Shown here: piece by piece, positions 8,467-17,055 of the stretch
How the letters are laid out: each line of letters begins with the position of its first letter
Position numbering within the stretch: the first letter of the stretch is position 1
Assembly (NCBI GenBank): GCA_034928145.1
Contig: JAYFPE010000030.1
Span: 52,600-116,599, forward strand
Source of the DNA: Pelethousia sp034928145
GTDB lineage: Bacteria > Bacillota > Clostridia > Christensenellales > CAG-138
Length of the DNA stretch: 64,000 nucleotides
Direction: 5' to 3'
Program-made: the position numbers and the translations under genes
The notes under the pieces: model-generated
What the model was told of the DNA's origin: nothing
Databases searched by the model: none
The model's input: only the letters and a program-made list of their open reading frames with translations

Positions 8467-8685
8467 ATGAAGGAATTTGCAAGGCTGCGCGAGATGGTAC
8501 ACGATATCTCGGGCGTGCCGCAGGAGTTGATTACCCCGGAATCCACGGCTGACCAGCTAAAGCTGGATTTGCTGGATATGGCGGAGCTGATGCTGAGCGT
8601 AGAGGAAGAATTCGACGTGCTCATTGAGGATGATGCAGCCATCCAAACCATGGGCGACCTCGTCCAGCTGCTACAAATCGCTTAA
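8467..8685 (+). CDS. Acyl-carrier-protein-like protein lacking the phosphopantetheine serine
   Basis: 72 aa with the four-helix ACP pattern: FARLREMVHDISGVPQELI, ADQLKLDLLDMAELMLSVEEEFDVLIEDD, TMGDLVQLL. In ordinary ACPs helix II begins with the DSL motif, and the Ser carries 4'-phosphopantetheine. Here the aligned block is LDLLDMAEL: Leu replaces Ser. The acidic helix II surface is kept. The ATG has an AAGGA site upstream and its own promoter. It cannot carry an acyl group in the usual way, so a protein-interaction or regulatory role is possible. A canonical ACP is encoded at 14085. Confidence 0.75.
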   Translation: MKEFARLREMVHDISGVPQELITPESTADQLKLDLLDMAELMLSVEEEFDVLIEDDAAIQTMGDLVQLLQIA

Positions 8686-8713
8686 CGGATCGCCACAAAA
8701 GAAACGCAGACCT

Positions 8714-8750
8714 AAAACGCCCGGGTGGCAATAGCCATTGGGGCGTTTTT
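8714..8750. terminator. Bidirectional terminator
   Basis: AAAACGCCC (8714-8722) and GGGCGTTTT (8741-8749) pair, with an inner TGGC/GCCA stem. A and T runs flank both sides. It lies between two convergent genes, so it can serve both. Confidence 0.85.
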
Positions 8751-8761
8751 ATCGAAGAGGT

Positions 8762-9493
8762 TCAAATATAGCCGCCATCCACGCCCAGCACCTGGGCGGT
8801 GATGAAGGAAGCCTTGGGCCCGGCCAGGAATAGGATGGCCTCCGCCACTTCCTCCGGCCTGCCCAGGCGACATAGAGGCGTAGCCTCGGCCAAGGCGTTT
8901 AAATCCGCCTGGGAGAGGCCCGCGTTCATATCCGTTTCGATCACGCCCGGGGCCACGCAGTTCACCCGGATGTTGCTGGGGCCCAACTCCCGGGCTAAAG
9001 CCTTGGTAAAGCCGATCAGGCCCGCCTTGGCCGCGGAATAGGACACCTCGCAGCTGGCCCCACAGAGGCCCCACATGGAGCTGACATTGACGATCGCCCC
9101 CCGCTTGCGGGAGATCATAGCAGGCAGCACGGCAGCGGCCATGTTGCGCGCGCCGGTGAGATCCACATCCAGCGTGCGCTGCCAGGCCGCCTCACCGGCG
9201 GCCTCGGTAAAAAGGCCGGGCAGGGAGATGCCCGCGTTGTTTACTAAAGCGTCCAGCGGGCCAAAGCGCGCCTCCATGACCCGCGCCATGGCAGCGCAGT
9301 CCGCGGGGGAGCGTACGTCCCCCTGCAGGGCGCAGGCCAGGCCGCCGATATCCTCAATGGACTGAACGACTTCCAGCGCTTTCATTTTGCTTTGGCAATA
9401 GTTGACGCCAACGAACCACGCGTCCCTGGCAAAGGCAAAGGCCGCGGCGCGGCCAATGCCCCGGGATGCGCCGGTAATCAGGACGGAAGGCAT
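8762..9493 (-). CDS. SDR-family oxidoreductase (FabG-like)
   Basis: 243 aa from the ATG at 9493, which has GAGGTG upstream. Classical short-chain dehydrogenase: TGASRGIG cofactor loop at residues 7-14, NNAG block, INVSS with the catalytic Ser, YSAAK with the catalytic Tyr and Lys, and the C-terminal VDGGYI. It resembles 3-oxoacyl-ACP reductases, but many SDRs act on other substrates. Its position next to an ACP-like gene is suggestive only. The bona fide fabG of the fatty-acid operon is at 21762. Confidence 0.85.
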   Translation of the reverse strand: MPSVLITGASRGIGRAAAFAFARDAWFVGVNYCQSKMKALEVVQSIEDIGGLACALQGDVRSPADCAAMARVMEARFGPLDALVNNAGISLPGLFTEAAGEAAWQRTLDVDLTGARNMAAAVLPAMISRKRGAIVNVSSMWGLCGASCEVSYSAAKAGLIGFTKALARELGPSNIRVNCVAPGVIETDMNAGLSQADLNALAEATPLCRLGRPEEVAEAILFLAGPKASFITAQVLGVDGGYI

Positions 9494-9667
9494 GCAAAGC
9501 ACCTCGTTTCTCTTGATCTTTGGTGATTTGGGGGCGCGAAGCCGAGCCCCGAAAAAAAGCATAGCAGATTTTGCGCCGCATGGCAATGCCCGGGCGCCCA
9601 CGCCGATGCTGATACCCGTCCCGCTTAGCGGTGTATTGATACGGATGGAATGCGAGGGACGCTCAAA

Positions 9668-9778
9668 GTGGATTTAAGGGCATGGGCAAAGCAAATGAAG
9701 ACGGACGCTCCCGCCTTGTATTTGAGTCTGCAAAGACGGGATACGCCGATCCTGGCAAAAGTCCTGGCGGACATACTG
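9668..9778 (+). pseudogene. Relic of a YkvA (DUF1232) protein
   Basis: About 37 residues, VDLRAWAKQMKTDAPALYLSL then QRRDTPILAKVLA, match the start of YkvA-type small membrane proteins. The following conserved hydrophobic SPIDLIPDFIP block is absent, so the gene is truncated at its 3' side. It sits next to the 3' end of the interrupted deacetylase gene. Confidence 0.6.
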
Positions 9779-9824
9779 CCTGCGGCTACCGTACCGGCCC
9801 CTGACGATATGCATACGCATGAAA

Positions 9825-9854
9825 CCCCCGACGGTCTCCCGCCGGGGGCCTTTT
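9825..9854. terminator. Terminator hairpin after the deacetylase gene
   Basis: CCCCCGACGG (9825-9834) pairs with CCGCCGGGGG (9839-9848), with one mismatch and a TCTC loop. A short T run follows on either strand. It lies just beyond the deacetylase stop on the minus strand. Confidence 0.65.
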
Positions 9855-10089
9855 ACGCCGGCTTTTGCACGCCGTTCACATCCACGATGGTATCGCCCGG
9901 GAGGAGCAGCTCGCTGACGGTAACGAACTCGTAACCTTGGCCTTGAGCCGTTTCGATGAGGGTGGGTAGGTATTCCTTGATCTTATAGCCGTTGTTGTGG
10001 CAAAGGATGATGCAGCCCGGGTGAAGCTTGGGCAGCACCGTATCGAGGATCGTTTGGGCGCTGCGCTCCTCCCGCCAGTCGATGGTATC
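9853..10089 (-). pseudogene. pdaB: Polysaccharide deacetylase, 3' part of an interrupted gene
   Basis: The C-terminal 78 residues plus stop of a PdaB-like NodB-fold deacetylase: TIDWREERSAQTIL, LHPGCIILCHNNG, then YEFVTVSELLLPGD and VDVNGVQ. The upstream half is missing here. The open frame runs on into unrelated element sequence (to 10164). The N-terminal half lies in the same orientation at 26719-27291. Joining the two at the shared TC restores a continuous frame of 810 bp including the stop codon (269 aa). It is therefore an intact gene split by insertion, not random decay. The symbol is given by similarity to sporulation-type PdaB. Confidence 0.85.
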
Positions 10090-10112
10090 ACCATTCCAAA
10101 TAAAAAACATGC
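10068..10112. other. attL: left junction of the integrated element
   Basis: Host deacetylase sequence ends at the TC dinucleotide 10088-10089. Element sequence begins ACCATTCCAAATAAAAAACA. The half-site ATTCCAAAT is the inverted counterpart of the half-site at the other end of the element. Confidence 0.8.
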
Positions 10113-10207
10113 GCAATAGCACCGCTAAAACGCATGATATTCCCAGCATATACAGCAAGCACAAGAAGCTTGCACAACAGATTTATTGACGAAGTGAAGG
10201 AAGATTC

Positions 10208-11782
10208 TTATGCTTCAGGGTCGAAATGGTGCTTCCAGACGATTTCAAGACCATCATCGAAAAAAAATATTTTTTCGATCAAAATTGCCGCGATCTCTTT
10301 CTTTTGCTCTAAAGATAGGGTATTCCAATTTTCCTCGATATCTGCAATGGGATATTGGGGAAGGGATGGTTCTGTACGGTACTTATAGGAGTTGTATCTT
10401 TTCTCAATTTCAGTCCTCTGTTCATCCAATTTAGCTAACTTCGGCTTTACGTATTTTGCCGCTATAGGGTCTCCATCCGCTATAGCCTCCAGAAGATTTG
10501 CGATCTGTTCATCCAGTTTGGCTAAACGCATTTTATATTGCGTTATGCGTGCATCGACCCGCGTTTGCTGAACCAGCTGCAAGCCGCGCTTCTCCCGAAT
10601 GTTGTCCAGCAGGCGGTGTTCTACGACGGCTTCTACATCGGCAATGTGGAAAACACGGTTATGCCCTTCACATGCATGGTACAGACTGCGGCCCCGGCAG
10701 ATAAATACCTTACGTGGCGTGCGTCCTTTTTGGCTGTTGGATACTGTCATGGTATAGCCGCACTTTCCGCATTTTGTAAGGCCGGAAAGCCAGCTATGCC
10801 TACTCTGGCCGCTTCTGCGTAGTTGGCGGTTTGTATCAAGCTTAGTTTGTACCCGTAGGAAGGTATCCGCATCCACATGACCTTTAGAGAGTGTAAGTGC
10901 TAAGCTTAGACCACTGTAATCCGCATACTTGCGCTTAGATCTATCCCATTTTCCATAGAGATAGCAACTATGCTGGCCGTCAAATTCCTCAACGTCGTTT
11001 ATTATGGTTGCGCCTTTTGCTTTGTAAAAGCGATATATATCCGTATCCGCTTTTACGTAAATGGGGTTATGCAATAGTCGGCTAATTTTAGATGAATCCC
11101 AAAGCGAAGCGCCCGGAGAGGGAATTCCTTCCTCATTGAGCTGCGCGGTAAGTTGGCCAAGGCTGATATTCGTTTTTGCATATTGCTCAAATAGGCGGAT
11201 AAGAACGGATATTTCAGGCTCCTGTCCAACAAAGATCTTGGTACGGATGCCATGATAGGTTATAGGCTCCCTACGCAGCCCATAAGAGGCAACGCCCCCC
11301 ATTCCCCACCCTTGTTCTACTCGGGCGTGGAAATTGTCTGTAATGCGCTCTTGGAGCGTCTCGCGCTCCAACTGTGCGAAGACCATAACGATTGACAGCA
11401 TGGCTTTGCCGATGGCGGTTGCGGTGTCAAATTTCTCCTTTGTGGAGACAAATGCCACACCATGCTGATCAAATATCTGCATCATGCTGGCGAAATCCAA
11501 CAGCGAACGGCTAAACCGATCCAGGCGGTAAACGATAACGCGCCGGATCAACCCATTCTCAATATCCTTAATAAGCCTCTGGAATCCAGGGCGGTTCATA
11601 TCTTTTCCGCTCTTACCCTTGTCCACATAAGGCTTACGGAGGTTGGCCCCTTCGCCCGCCTCCTTGATTGCGTGATCAATTTGGGTTTCGATGGATATGC
11701 TATCTTTTTTGTCAATCGACTGCCGCGCATAGATAGCATCTTGCCTAGTGTCCGCTACTAAATCCGCCGATTTGCGTGCCAT
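10208..11782 (-). CDS. Large serine recombinase (integrase of the element)
   Basis: 524 aa, complete. The N-terminal resolvase domain shows AIYARQS with the catalytic Ser at residue 22, then YVDKGKSGKDMNRPGFQRLI, VIVYRLDRFSR and QLERETLQERI. The recombinase domain follows (SRLLHNPIYV near residue 240). A zinc ribbon begins at CGKCGYTMTV. A coiled coil (about residues 420-475) precedes the C-terminus, as in large serine integrases that control directionality. The ATG at 11782 is two bases after the stop of a 42-aa ORF, so the two are probably translated together. It should catalyse attP x attB integration and, with a directionality factor, excision. Confidence 0.95.
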   Translation of the reverse strand: MARKSADLVADTRQDAIYARQSIDKKDSISIETQIDHAIKEAGEGANLRKPYVDKGKSGKDMNRPGFQRLIKDIENGLIRRVIVYRLDRFSRSLLDFASMMQIFDQHGVAFVSTKEKFDTATAIGKAMLSIVMVFAQLERETLQERITDNFHARVEQGWGMGGVASYGLRREPITYHGIRTKIFVGQEPEISVLIRLFEQYAKTNISLGQLTAQLNEEGIPSPGASLWDSSKISRLLHNPIYVKADTDIYRFYKAKGATIINDVEEFDGQHSCYLYGKWDRSKRKYADYSGLSLALTLSKGHVDADTFLRVQTKLDTNRQLRRSGQSRHSWLSGLTKCGKCGYTMTVSNSQKGRTPRKVFICRGRSLYHACEGHNRVFHIADVEAVVEHRLLDNIREKRGLQLVQQTRVDARITQYKMRLAKLDEQIANLLEAIADGDPIAAKYVKPKLAKLDEQRTEIEKRYNSYKYRTEPSLPQYPIADIEENWNTLSLEQKKEIAAILIEKIFFFDDGLEIVWKHHFDPEA

Positions 11783-11784
11783 AT

Positions 11785-11913
11785 CTATTGGGGATCCCCG
11801 ACAAGAACCAGAGCTACCTTTTGGACGAGTTCATGCCATTGCTCTTGGGTGGTTTCATCATCGGGATATACCTCCCGAACGTTGAGACCATTTATTTGAC
11901 TTACAACTGTCAT
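11785..11913 (-). CDS. 42-aa protein coupled to the integrase
   Basis: A short ORF with a strong AGGAGG site 7 bp before its ATG at 11913. It reads MTVVSQINGLNVREVYP..., is acidic in the middle (DDETTQEQWHEL) and ends in QKVALVLVGDPQ. Its stop is two bases before the integrase start. I recognise no family. Small genes next to serine integrases often encode accessory or directionality factors, which makes this the best candidate in the element; it could also simply be a translational enhancer ORF. Confidence 0.6.
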   Translation of the reverse strand: MTVVSQINGLNVREVYPDDETTQEQWHELVQKVALVLVGDPQ

Positions 11914-12252
11914 GATCAGCAACCTCCTATGCAGCGTTTTCTTGGTTCAAGCATATGTACAGTCAACAGGAAAAATGTGGTGATTTGGTTAGCGGCTGTC
12001 ACTTGGCCGCTGCTTTGCTGCTCAGGCCATCCTAGGCCCTGCCGGGACGGTATGCTTATTCCCAACGTTTGATAATGCGGTGCTCGTCCGCTATATGCAG
12101 TTATCAAGGCCCGGGGTATAATTGGAGTAAAGCCGGCCTGCCCTTAGGCTTTTGCTACTTTGCGGCCTTGCTCCACCAGGTCGGCCAACTTGCGTTTTCT
12201 AACATAGTCAAGGGGAAGACTGTTGATGTGCTGCATATGCACGCGCAGCGCA
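11914..12252. other. Non-coding or degraded stretch upstream of the integrase
   Basis: About 340 bp. A 31-codon minus-strand ORF ending near 12145 (PLDYVRKRKLADLVEQGRKV) may be the tail of a lost gene. No promoter for the integrase is obvious by eye. Otherwise I see nothing. Confidence 0.4.
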
Positions 12253-12827
12253 AAACAAGCGGTGAACAGCAACGAGCACAAGCTGCTTTCCATGCTCCGG
12301 CAGGATGGGCGAAAGAATGTGGATATGCTGCTAACTTTCTATCAGCGCATCACTGAATCGCTTAACATGGGTGGTAATTATCTTATCCTTCTGACCCACG
12401 ATGTCTATACTGTGCCTTACACAGCCACGGATGGCGAAATACAGAAGGATGCATCCGACGAGGAATTCAGCTACATCCTTTGCAGCATATGCCCGGTAAA
12501 GCTGACTCCAAAAGAGCTAAGCTGCCGGCTGAGCGAGAACCGCTTTCACACCACGCAAGGCTCAATAGTATCCGCACCGGAACTAGGTTTTTTATTTTCA
12601 GCCTTCGAGGATACCTTTGAAGCGCATTTCGGCACGGACGCGCAGCTTACGCCCGCCAACATGATTGACAAAAAGCAGTTTGTCATTCGCACGCCCGATT
12701 TGGTGATCAAGGTTGATTCGGAGCGGAGTGACCTTATCGAAACACGGTGATCGACGGAAGCGGATATATACTGATTCCTGCGGATACCGGCGTGGAGGTC
12801 AATGGGGTAAGCGTAAAGATGAGCTAA
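12253..12827 (+). pseudogene. DUF4317 protein relic with deletions and a frameshift
   Basis: The translation contains blocks typical of clostridial DUF4317 proteins: NSNEHKLLSMLRQD, NYLILLTHDVYTVPY, DASDEEFSYILCSICPVKL, ELGFLFSAFED, then QFVIRTPDLVIKV. The N-terminal part and a central segment are missing. After ERSDLIETR a one-base loss shifts the frame, and the tail VIDGSGYILIPADTGVEVNG continues in another frame to 12827. The gene is dead. It is cargo or older chromosomal DNA inside the element. Confidence 0.8.
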
Positions 12828-13267
12828 AGAATTGAGTTAACCGAATATTATGTAGCATTTTCTCTATCTCTGCATAGTTCGCTAAAACTATTGCTGTAAT
12901 TGCTTTTGGGCGCTTTGCTTTCCATATTATCCTCAATCTCGGTATACATTTCCCTAAGTTTAGTATCGATAGTATAACGCAACACTGCATAAAAGCCCTG
13001 CCCGTTTTATAAGGCATGGCTTTATTTTTTGGAATCCCGAAGGTTGCCCTTCTTTATGCTCCCCACATCATTGCCACGGTCTATTCGTCCATTGGATCAT
13101 AGAACATAATCCCATTCGCAACGCGCTCAAAAAGTGTCCCGCTCGAATCCATGTCGTTTGCTAAGTTTGCAGTCACAATCCCATATTATCAATTATAAAC
13201 ATAATGGGAAGTTGGATAACAGCTCGGGTTATGCTTTCCGCGCCTTTGCGCAAGAATGTTGACTAAG
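12828..13267. other. AT-rich stretch without a supported gene
   Basis: About 440 bp. A minus-strand open stretch around 12850-12960 (REMYTEIEDNMESKAPKSNY) could be the end of a lost gene but has no recognisable family or start. Nothing else is supported. Confidence 0.4.
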
Positions 13268-13711
13268 TTACAGATCCTTGCTCAAATAAATCATATCCAC
13301 TAATTGGATACCATTATCAAACATTGGGTGGTCATAATTGTCTATGAAAAAGTTTTTAATCCTAAGCGAAATCCTAAAACCGTTCTTTTCATAAAACCGT
13401 AATATCCATGGGCTGTCGCCTGTTCCCACAACCATAGTCGTGTATTTGCCTTTGTAATGTAAAAAAATGTAATGCAAAAGTTTGCTGCCATACCCATTAC
13501 CATGCCATTTTTCATAAGTGGCTATGTTTTTTAGCTCGCATACGTCATCACTTTCCCGTGTAACTACGCACACGCTTTTCAAGTCGCTATCATATAAGGC
13601 AAAAAGATCCCCTCGTTCTAAATATTTGTCTATCATGGATTCTTGTTCATCAGCTAACAAGAGTAAGTCCAGGAACTGCTTTTTGTTTTCGCTAACACTT
13701 TTTATCTCCAA
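13268..13711 (-). CDS. GNAT-family N-acetyltransferase
   Basis: 147 aa, typical for a stand-alone GNAT. The acetyl-CoA loop region reads IATYEKWHGNGYGSKLLHYI (motif A, R/QxxGxG/A as WHGNGYGS), followed by GTGDSPWILRFYEKNGFRI (motif B). The start is probably TTG at 13711 (MEIKSVSENK) with GGATGG upstream. It is clearly more AT-rich than the fab genes next to it, which suggests a separate origin. The substrate cannot be told. Confidence 0.8.
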   Translation of the reverse strand: MEIKSVSENKKQFLDLLLLADEQESMIDKYLERGDLFALYDSDLKSVCVVTRESDDVCELKNIATYEKWHGNGYGSKLLHYIFLHYKGKYTTMVVGTGDSPWILRFYEKNGFRISLRIKNFFIDNYDHPMFDNGIQLVDMIYLSKDL

Positions 13712-13978
13712 ATTGCACCATCCAATCTTTTGTCTCTTTCCTCATGTTCTTCCTTTCAAAGTCCTATTTATCAATGAGTCTCAAATAAATATAATGCGAA
13801 ACCAAACTACTTGGCAAGTTGAGATTTGCCAAAATGCACTGCTTTGTTTGCCGTACCATGGTATCACATTCCAACCCTGCCTTGGGGGACCTTATCTAAC
13901 CTTTTGGGGGCACTTCACCCGGCGTTTCAGGGCTTTAAAGCATACGTAAAAAGACCGAGCCTGGAGGCCGAATATATC

Positions 13979-14006
13979 TTGACAATAGATAAAATATCGG
14001 TATAAT
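13979..14006 (+). promoter_or_regulatory. Promoter of the acc/fab operon
   Basis: TTGACA at 13979-13984 and TATAAT at 14001-14006 match the sigma-A consensus exactly, with a 16-bp spacer. Transcription would begin about 14013, inside the inverted repeat that follows. Confidence 0.9.
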
Positions 14007-14052
14007 AGTTCTATAAATTTAGTTAAAATAATTTAATTAAATTTATAGAACT
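14007..14052. promoter_or_regulatory. Palindromic operator of the acc/fab operon
   Basis: AGTTCTATAAATTTA (14007-14021) is perfectly repeated in inverse at 14038-14052, with a 16-bp AT-rich spacer. It begins immediately after the -10 box and covers the likely start point, so a bound repressor would block transcription. The MarR-type regulator at the operon's end (24272) is the natural ligand, by analogy with FabT. The repeat could also form an mRNA 5' stem. Confidence 0.75.
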
Positions 14053-14084
14053 AATACATTTAAGATTAGGAGAGAGGGATTAAT

Positions 14085-14309
14085 ATGTTTGAGAAAGTGC
14101 GTAATATTGTTGTGGATACGCTGGGCTGTGATATGGAGAGCGTGACCATGGAGGCACGTATCTCGGAGGACTTAGGCGCTGATAGCTTGGATTCCGTCGA
14201 GCTGAATCTGGCGCTTGAGGAGGCGCTGGGCGCCGGGGTCGCGGACGACGAGCTTATGAACATGAAAACCGTAGGCGATATCGTAAAGTATCTGGAGGCG
14301 CACGCCTAA
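14085..14309 (+). CDS. acpP: Acyl carrier protein
   Basis: 74 aa. Carries the growing acyl chain on 4'-phosphopantetheine. The attachment site LGADSLDSVEL is intact (Ser near residue 36). It is the first gene of the operon, with AGGAGAGAGGG upstream of the ATG. Unlike the ACP-like protein at 8467, this is fully canonical. Confidence 0.95.
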   Translation: MFEKVRNIVVDTLGCDMESVTMEARISEDLGADSLDSVELNLALEEALGAGVADDELMNMKTVGDIVKYLEAHA

Positions 14310-14341
14310 TTGAAAAAACACAACGAAAGGAAATTTCCGGC

Positions 14342-14764
14342 ATGACGCAACAAGAATTGTTCGGCTTGATGGAAAGATTTGAGGCGGGTAATTTTACCCG
14401 CATGCAATATGAAGAAAACGGAACGCGCATTGTATTGGAGAAAGAGGCGTTCCACACTATGCCGCAACAAACCGCTTATGCCGCAGCCGCGCCGCAGGTG
14501 CAAAATGAGCAAGCGCCGCAAGGAGAATGCTTCATAAGAACGCCGCTGGTCGGCACGTTTTATGCAGCTCCAGAGCCGGGGAAGCCGGCCTTTGTCAAGG
14601 AAGGGGATGCGGTCAAGAAAGGGCAGATCGTGTGCATTATAGAAGCGATGAAGATGATCAACGAGGTTCCCGCGCCCTGTGACTGTATTATTGAAAAAGT
14701 GTTGGCGCACGATGGCGCTTTGGCCGGATATGATGAGCCGTTGTTTCTGATTCGGGAGCCGTAA
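14342..14764 (+). CDS. accB: Biotin carboxyl carrier protein of acetyl-CoA carboxylase
   Basis: 140 aa. An N-terminal segment (QQELFGLMERFEAGNFTRMQ) and a Pro/Ala/Gln linker precede the C-terminal biotinyl domain. The biotin site IEAMKMINEV (AMKM, Lys near residue 106) is intact. It begins 32 bp after acpP and ends 3 bp before accC. Confidence 0.96.
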   Translation: MTQQELFGLMERFEAGNFTRMQYEENGTRIVLEKEAFHTMPQQTAYAAAAPQVQNEQAPQGECFIRTPLVGTFYAAPEPGKPAFVKEGDAVKKGQIVCIIEAMKMINEVPAPCDCIIEKVLAHDGALAGYDEPLFLIREP

Positions 14765-14767
14765 ACC

Positions 14768-16156
14768 ATGTTCAACCGAATTTTAGTAGCCAATCGGGGC
14801 GAAATCGCTGTACGCGTGATTCGTACCTGCCGGGAACTGGGCATTGAAACGGTGGCCGTATACTCCACGGCGGATGAAAATGCCTTGCATGTGCAAATGG
14901 CCACAAAGGCCGTTTGCATCGGCCCTGCTAAAGCGGCCGATAGCTATTTGAATATAAGGGCTATCTTGAGCGTGGCTGTGGAAAGCGGATGCGAGGCCAT
15001 ACATCCGGGTTATGGGTTCTTATCCGAAAACGCGGAGTTCGCTGACCTATGCCAAAAATGCGGGCTCGTATTCATCGGGCCTTCCGGAGACGTCATTCGG
15101 AAAATGGGCAATAAGGCAGCGGCCCGGGCGCTAATGGCGCAGGTGGGCGTGCCGGTCGTGCCGGGTTCGGACGGCGCGGTGGCGGACGCTTCGGAGGCCG
15201 CCGCCCAGGCGGAAAGGATCGGCTACCCGGTTCTCGTGAAGGCCAGCGCAGGGGGCGGCGGGCGCGGGATGCGGCGGGTATTTTCCGCCGAGGAAATGCC
15301 CGGGTGCTTCTCCGCCGCGCAAGCCGAGGCTGTGGCCTGCTTTGGGAACGGGGAGGTATACCTTGAAAAACTGATCCAGGAGCCGCGCCATATTGAATTT
15401 CAGATCATGGCCGATGGTTATGGTAGTGTGATCCACCTGGGAGAAAGGGATTGTTCCATTCAAAGGAAAAATCAGAAGCTCATAGAGGAATCGCCTTCCA
15501 AGGCCCTTGGCGAGGAGCTTAGGAGCGAAATGGGAGCAGCCGCGGTATTGGCGGCGAAAGCCTGCGGCTATAAAGGCGCAGGAACTGTGGAATTCGTGTT
15601 GGATAATACCGGCCGTTATTATTTTATTGAAATGAATACCCGCATCCAGGTGGAGCATCCGGTCACGGAAATGGTTACCGGCCAGGATATCGTGCGGGAG
15701 CAACTCCGTGTGGCGGCGGAGCTTCCTTTATCCGTCTCCCAGGAAGACGTGGTGTTTTCAGGCCATGCAATCGAAGCGCGCATCAACGCGGAAGATCCGG
15801 CCAATGGGTTTCGGCCCGCGCCGGGGAAAACAGAGTTTGTCCACTTTCCCGGCGGATACGGTGTGCGTGTGGATTCCGCTTTATATACCGGCTGTGAATT
15901 AAGCCCATATTATGATTCCATGGCAGCGAAGATCATCGTACACGCTCCTACCCGCCTCCAAGCGATCCGTCGCATGCGCCGGGCGTTGGAGGAGCTGGTG
16001 GTGGAAGGCTACCCCACCAGTACGGACGTATGTTATCTCATTTTGCATCATCCCGAATTTCTACGGGGCGAGTACGATACCGGGTTTATCGAAAAGAACC
16101 TCGAGGACCTTTTGCGTTACGGCCAAGCCTGCGAAAAAGGAGGCGAAGGCGTGTGA
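14768..16156 (+). CDS. accC: Acetyl-CoA carboxylase, biotin carboxylase subunit
   Basis: 462 aa. ATP-grasp enzyme that carboxylates biotin on AccB. Seen: NRILVANRGEIAVRVIRTCRELG, the glycine-rich KASAGGGGRGMRRV loop, EKLIQEPRHIEFQI, RDCSIQRKNQKLIEESPS, and FIEMNTRIQVEHPVTEMVTG. It overlaps accD by 4 bp (GTGA). Confidence 0.98.
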   Translation: MFNRILVANRGEIAVRVIRTCRELGIETVAVYSTADENALHVQMATKAVCIGPAKAADSYLNIRAILSVAVESGCEAIHPGYGFLSENAEFADLCQKCGLVFIGPSGDVIRKMGNKAAARALMAQVGVPVVPGSDGAVADASEAAAQAERIGYPVLVKASAGGGGRGMRRVFSAEEMPGCFSAAQAEAVACFGNGEVYLEKLIQEPRHIEFQIMADGYGSVIHLGERDCSIQRKNQKLIEESPSKALGEELRSEMGAAAVLAAKACGYKGAGTVEFVLDNTGRYYFIEMNTRIQVEHPVTEMVTGQDIVREQLRVAAELPLSVSQEDVVFSGHAIEARINAEDPANGFRPAPGKTEFVHFPGGYGVRVDSALYTGCELSPYYDSMAAKIIVHAPTRLQAIRRMRRALEELVVEGYPTSTDVCYLILHHPEFLRGEYDTGFIEKNLEDLLRYGQACEKGGEGV

Positions 16157-17055
16157 ACGACATTTTTGCGCGCCGCCGCCAAAAAATCCTTCAGCTAAAA
16201 ATTGCGCGGGAGAGCGGCAAGCCCAATATCGCTTCTAGGCATGCGACCAAAGCGTTTGAACAATGCACCGCCTGCGGCGGGTCTATACCAAGCGAAATGT
16301 GGACGCAAAGGCTGTTCGTATGCCCGCAATGCGGCTTCCACAGCCCCATTGGGGCGTACCAGCGCCTTTCTATGGTACTGGATCCGGGCACATTTCGGGA
16401 AATGGACGCGTCGCTGACGGCTACAGACCCCCTCGCCTTTCCGGGCTATGGGGAGAAGCTCGCATCCCGGCGCGGCCAAACCGGCCTCGCTGAGGCAGTG
16501 GTAACGGCGCGGGGCAAAATCGGGGGGCACCGTGTTGTTATCGCCGTGCTGGATAGCCGGTTTTTCATGGGGAGCATGGGCGTTGCGCTGGGAGAGAAGC
16601 TCGCCCGCGCAGCTGAAGCCGCACAAAAGGCAAGGCTGCCCTTGGTTGTGTTCTCCGCCTCAGGCGGGGCGCGCATGCAGGAAGGCATCCTTTCCCTGAT
16701 GCAAATGGCAAAAACAGCCGCCGCACTCGAGCGCTTTCAGGCTGCCGGCGGGTTATATGTCTCCTATCTTACCCACCCCACCACAGGCGGCGTAACGGCC
16801 AGCTTCGCATCCCTTGGCGATATCACGTTGGCTGAGCCTGGCGCGCTTATCGGCTTTGCAGGGCCGCGCGTTATCGAACAGACCATTGGGGAGACTTTGC
16901 CCGCGGGGTTTCAGCGAGCGGAATATCTGGAGGAGCACGGCTTTGTTGACGCTGTGGTTCCCCGCTCGGAAATGAAAGACACGCTGGCGCAATTGCTGCG
17001 CCTGCATAAGAAAGGAAGGAACCATCATGCAGGTACAAAAACGGACGGCCGCTGA
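16153..17055 (+). CDS. accD: Acetyl-CoA carboxylase carboxyltransferase, beta subunit
   Basis: 300 aa from the GTG at 16153, preceded by AGGAGG. An earlier in-frame ATG lies deep inside accC and is rejected. The N-terminal zinc ribbon is intact: CTACGGSIPS then CPQCGFH. The crotonase-fold carboxyltransferase region includes ASGGARMQEGILSLMQMAKT and YLTHPTTGGVTASFASLGD. It overlaps the start of accA by 29 bp. Confidence 0.97.
   Translation: MNDIFARRRQKILQLKIARESGKPNIASRHATKAFEQCTACGGSIPSEMWTQRLFVCPQCGFHSPIGAYQRLSMVLDPGTFREMDASLTATDPLAFPGYGEKLASRRGQTGLAEAVVTARGKIGGHRVVIAVLDSRFFMGSMGVALGEKLARAAEAAQKARLPLVVFSASGGARMQEGILSLMQMAKTAAALERFQAAGGLYVSYLTHPTTGGVTASFASLGDITLAEPGALIGFAGPRVIEQTIGETLPAGFQRAEYLEEHGFVDAVVPRSEMKDTLAQLLRLHKKGRNHHAGTKTDGR

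Noticed and set aside
12799..13017. Minus-strand 72-codon frame after the DUF4317 relic
   Set aside because: It overlaps the relic's end, has no ribosome binding site and no recognisable family. Composition looks non-coding.
16030..16152. Earlier in-frame start for accD inside accC
   Set aside because: The GTG at 16153 has AGGAGG at the proper distance and gives the expected N-terminus; the longer form would overlap accC by over 120 bp.
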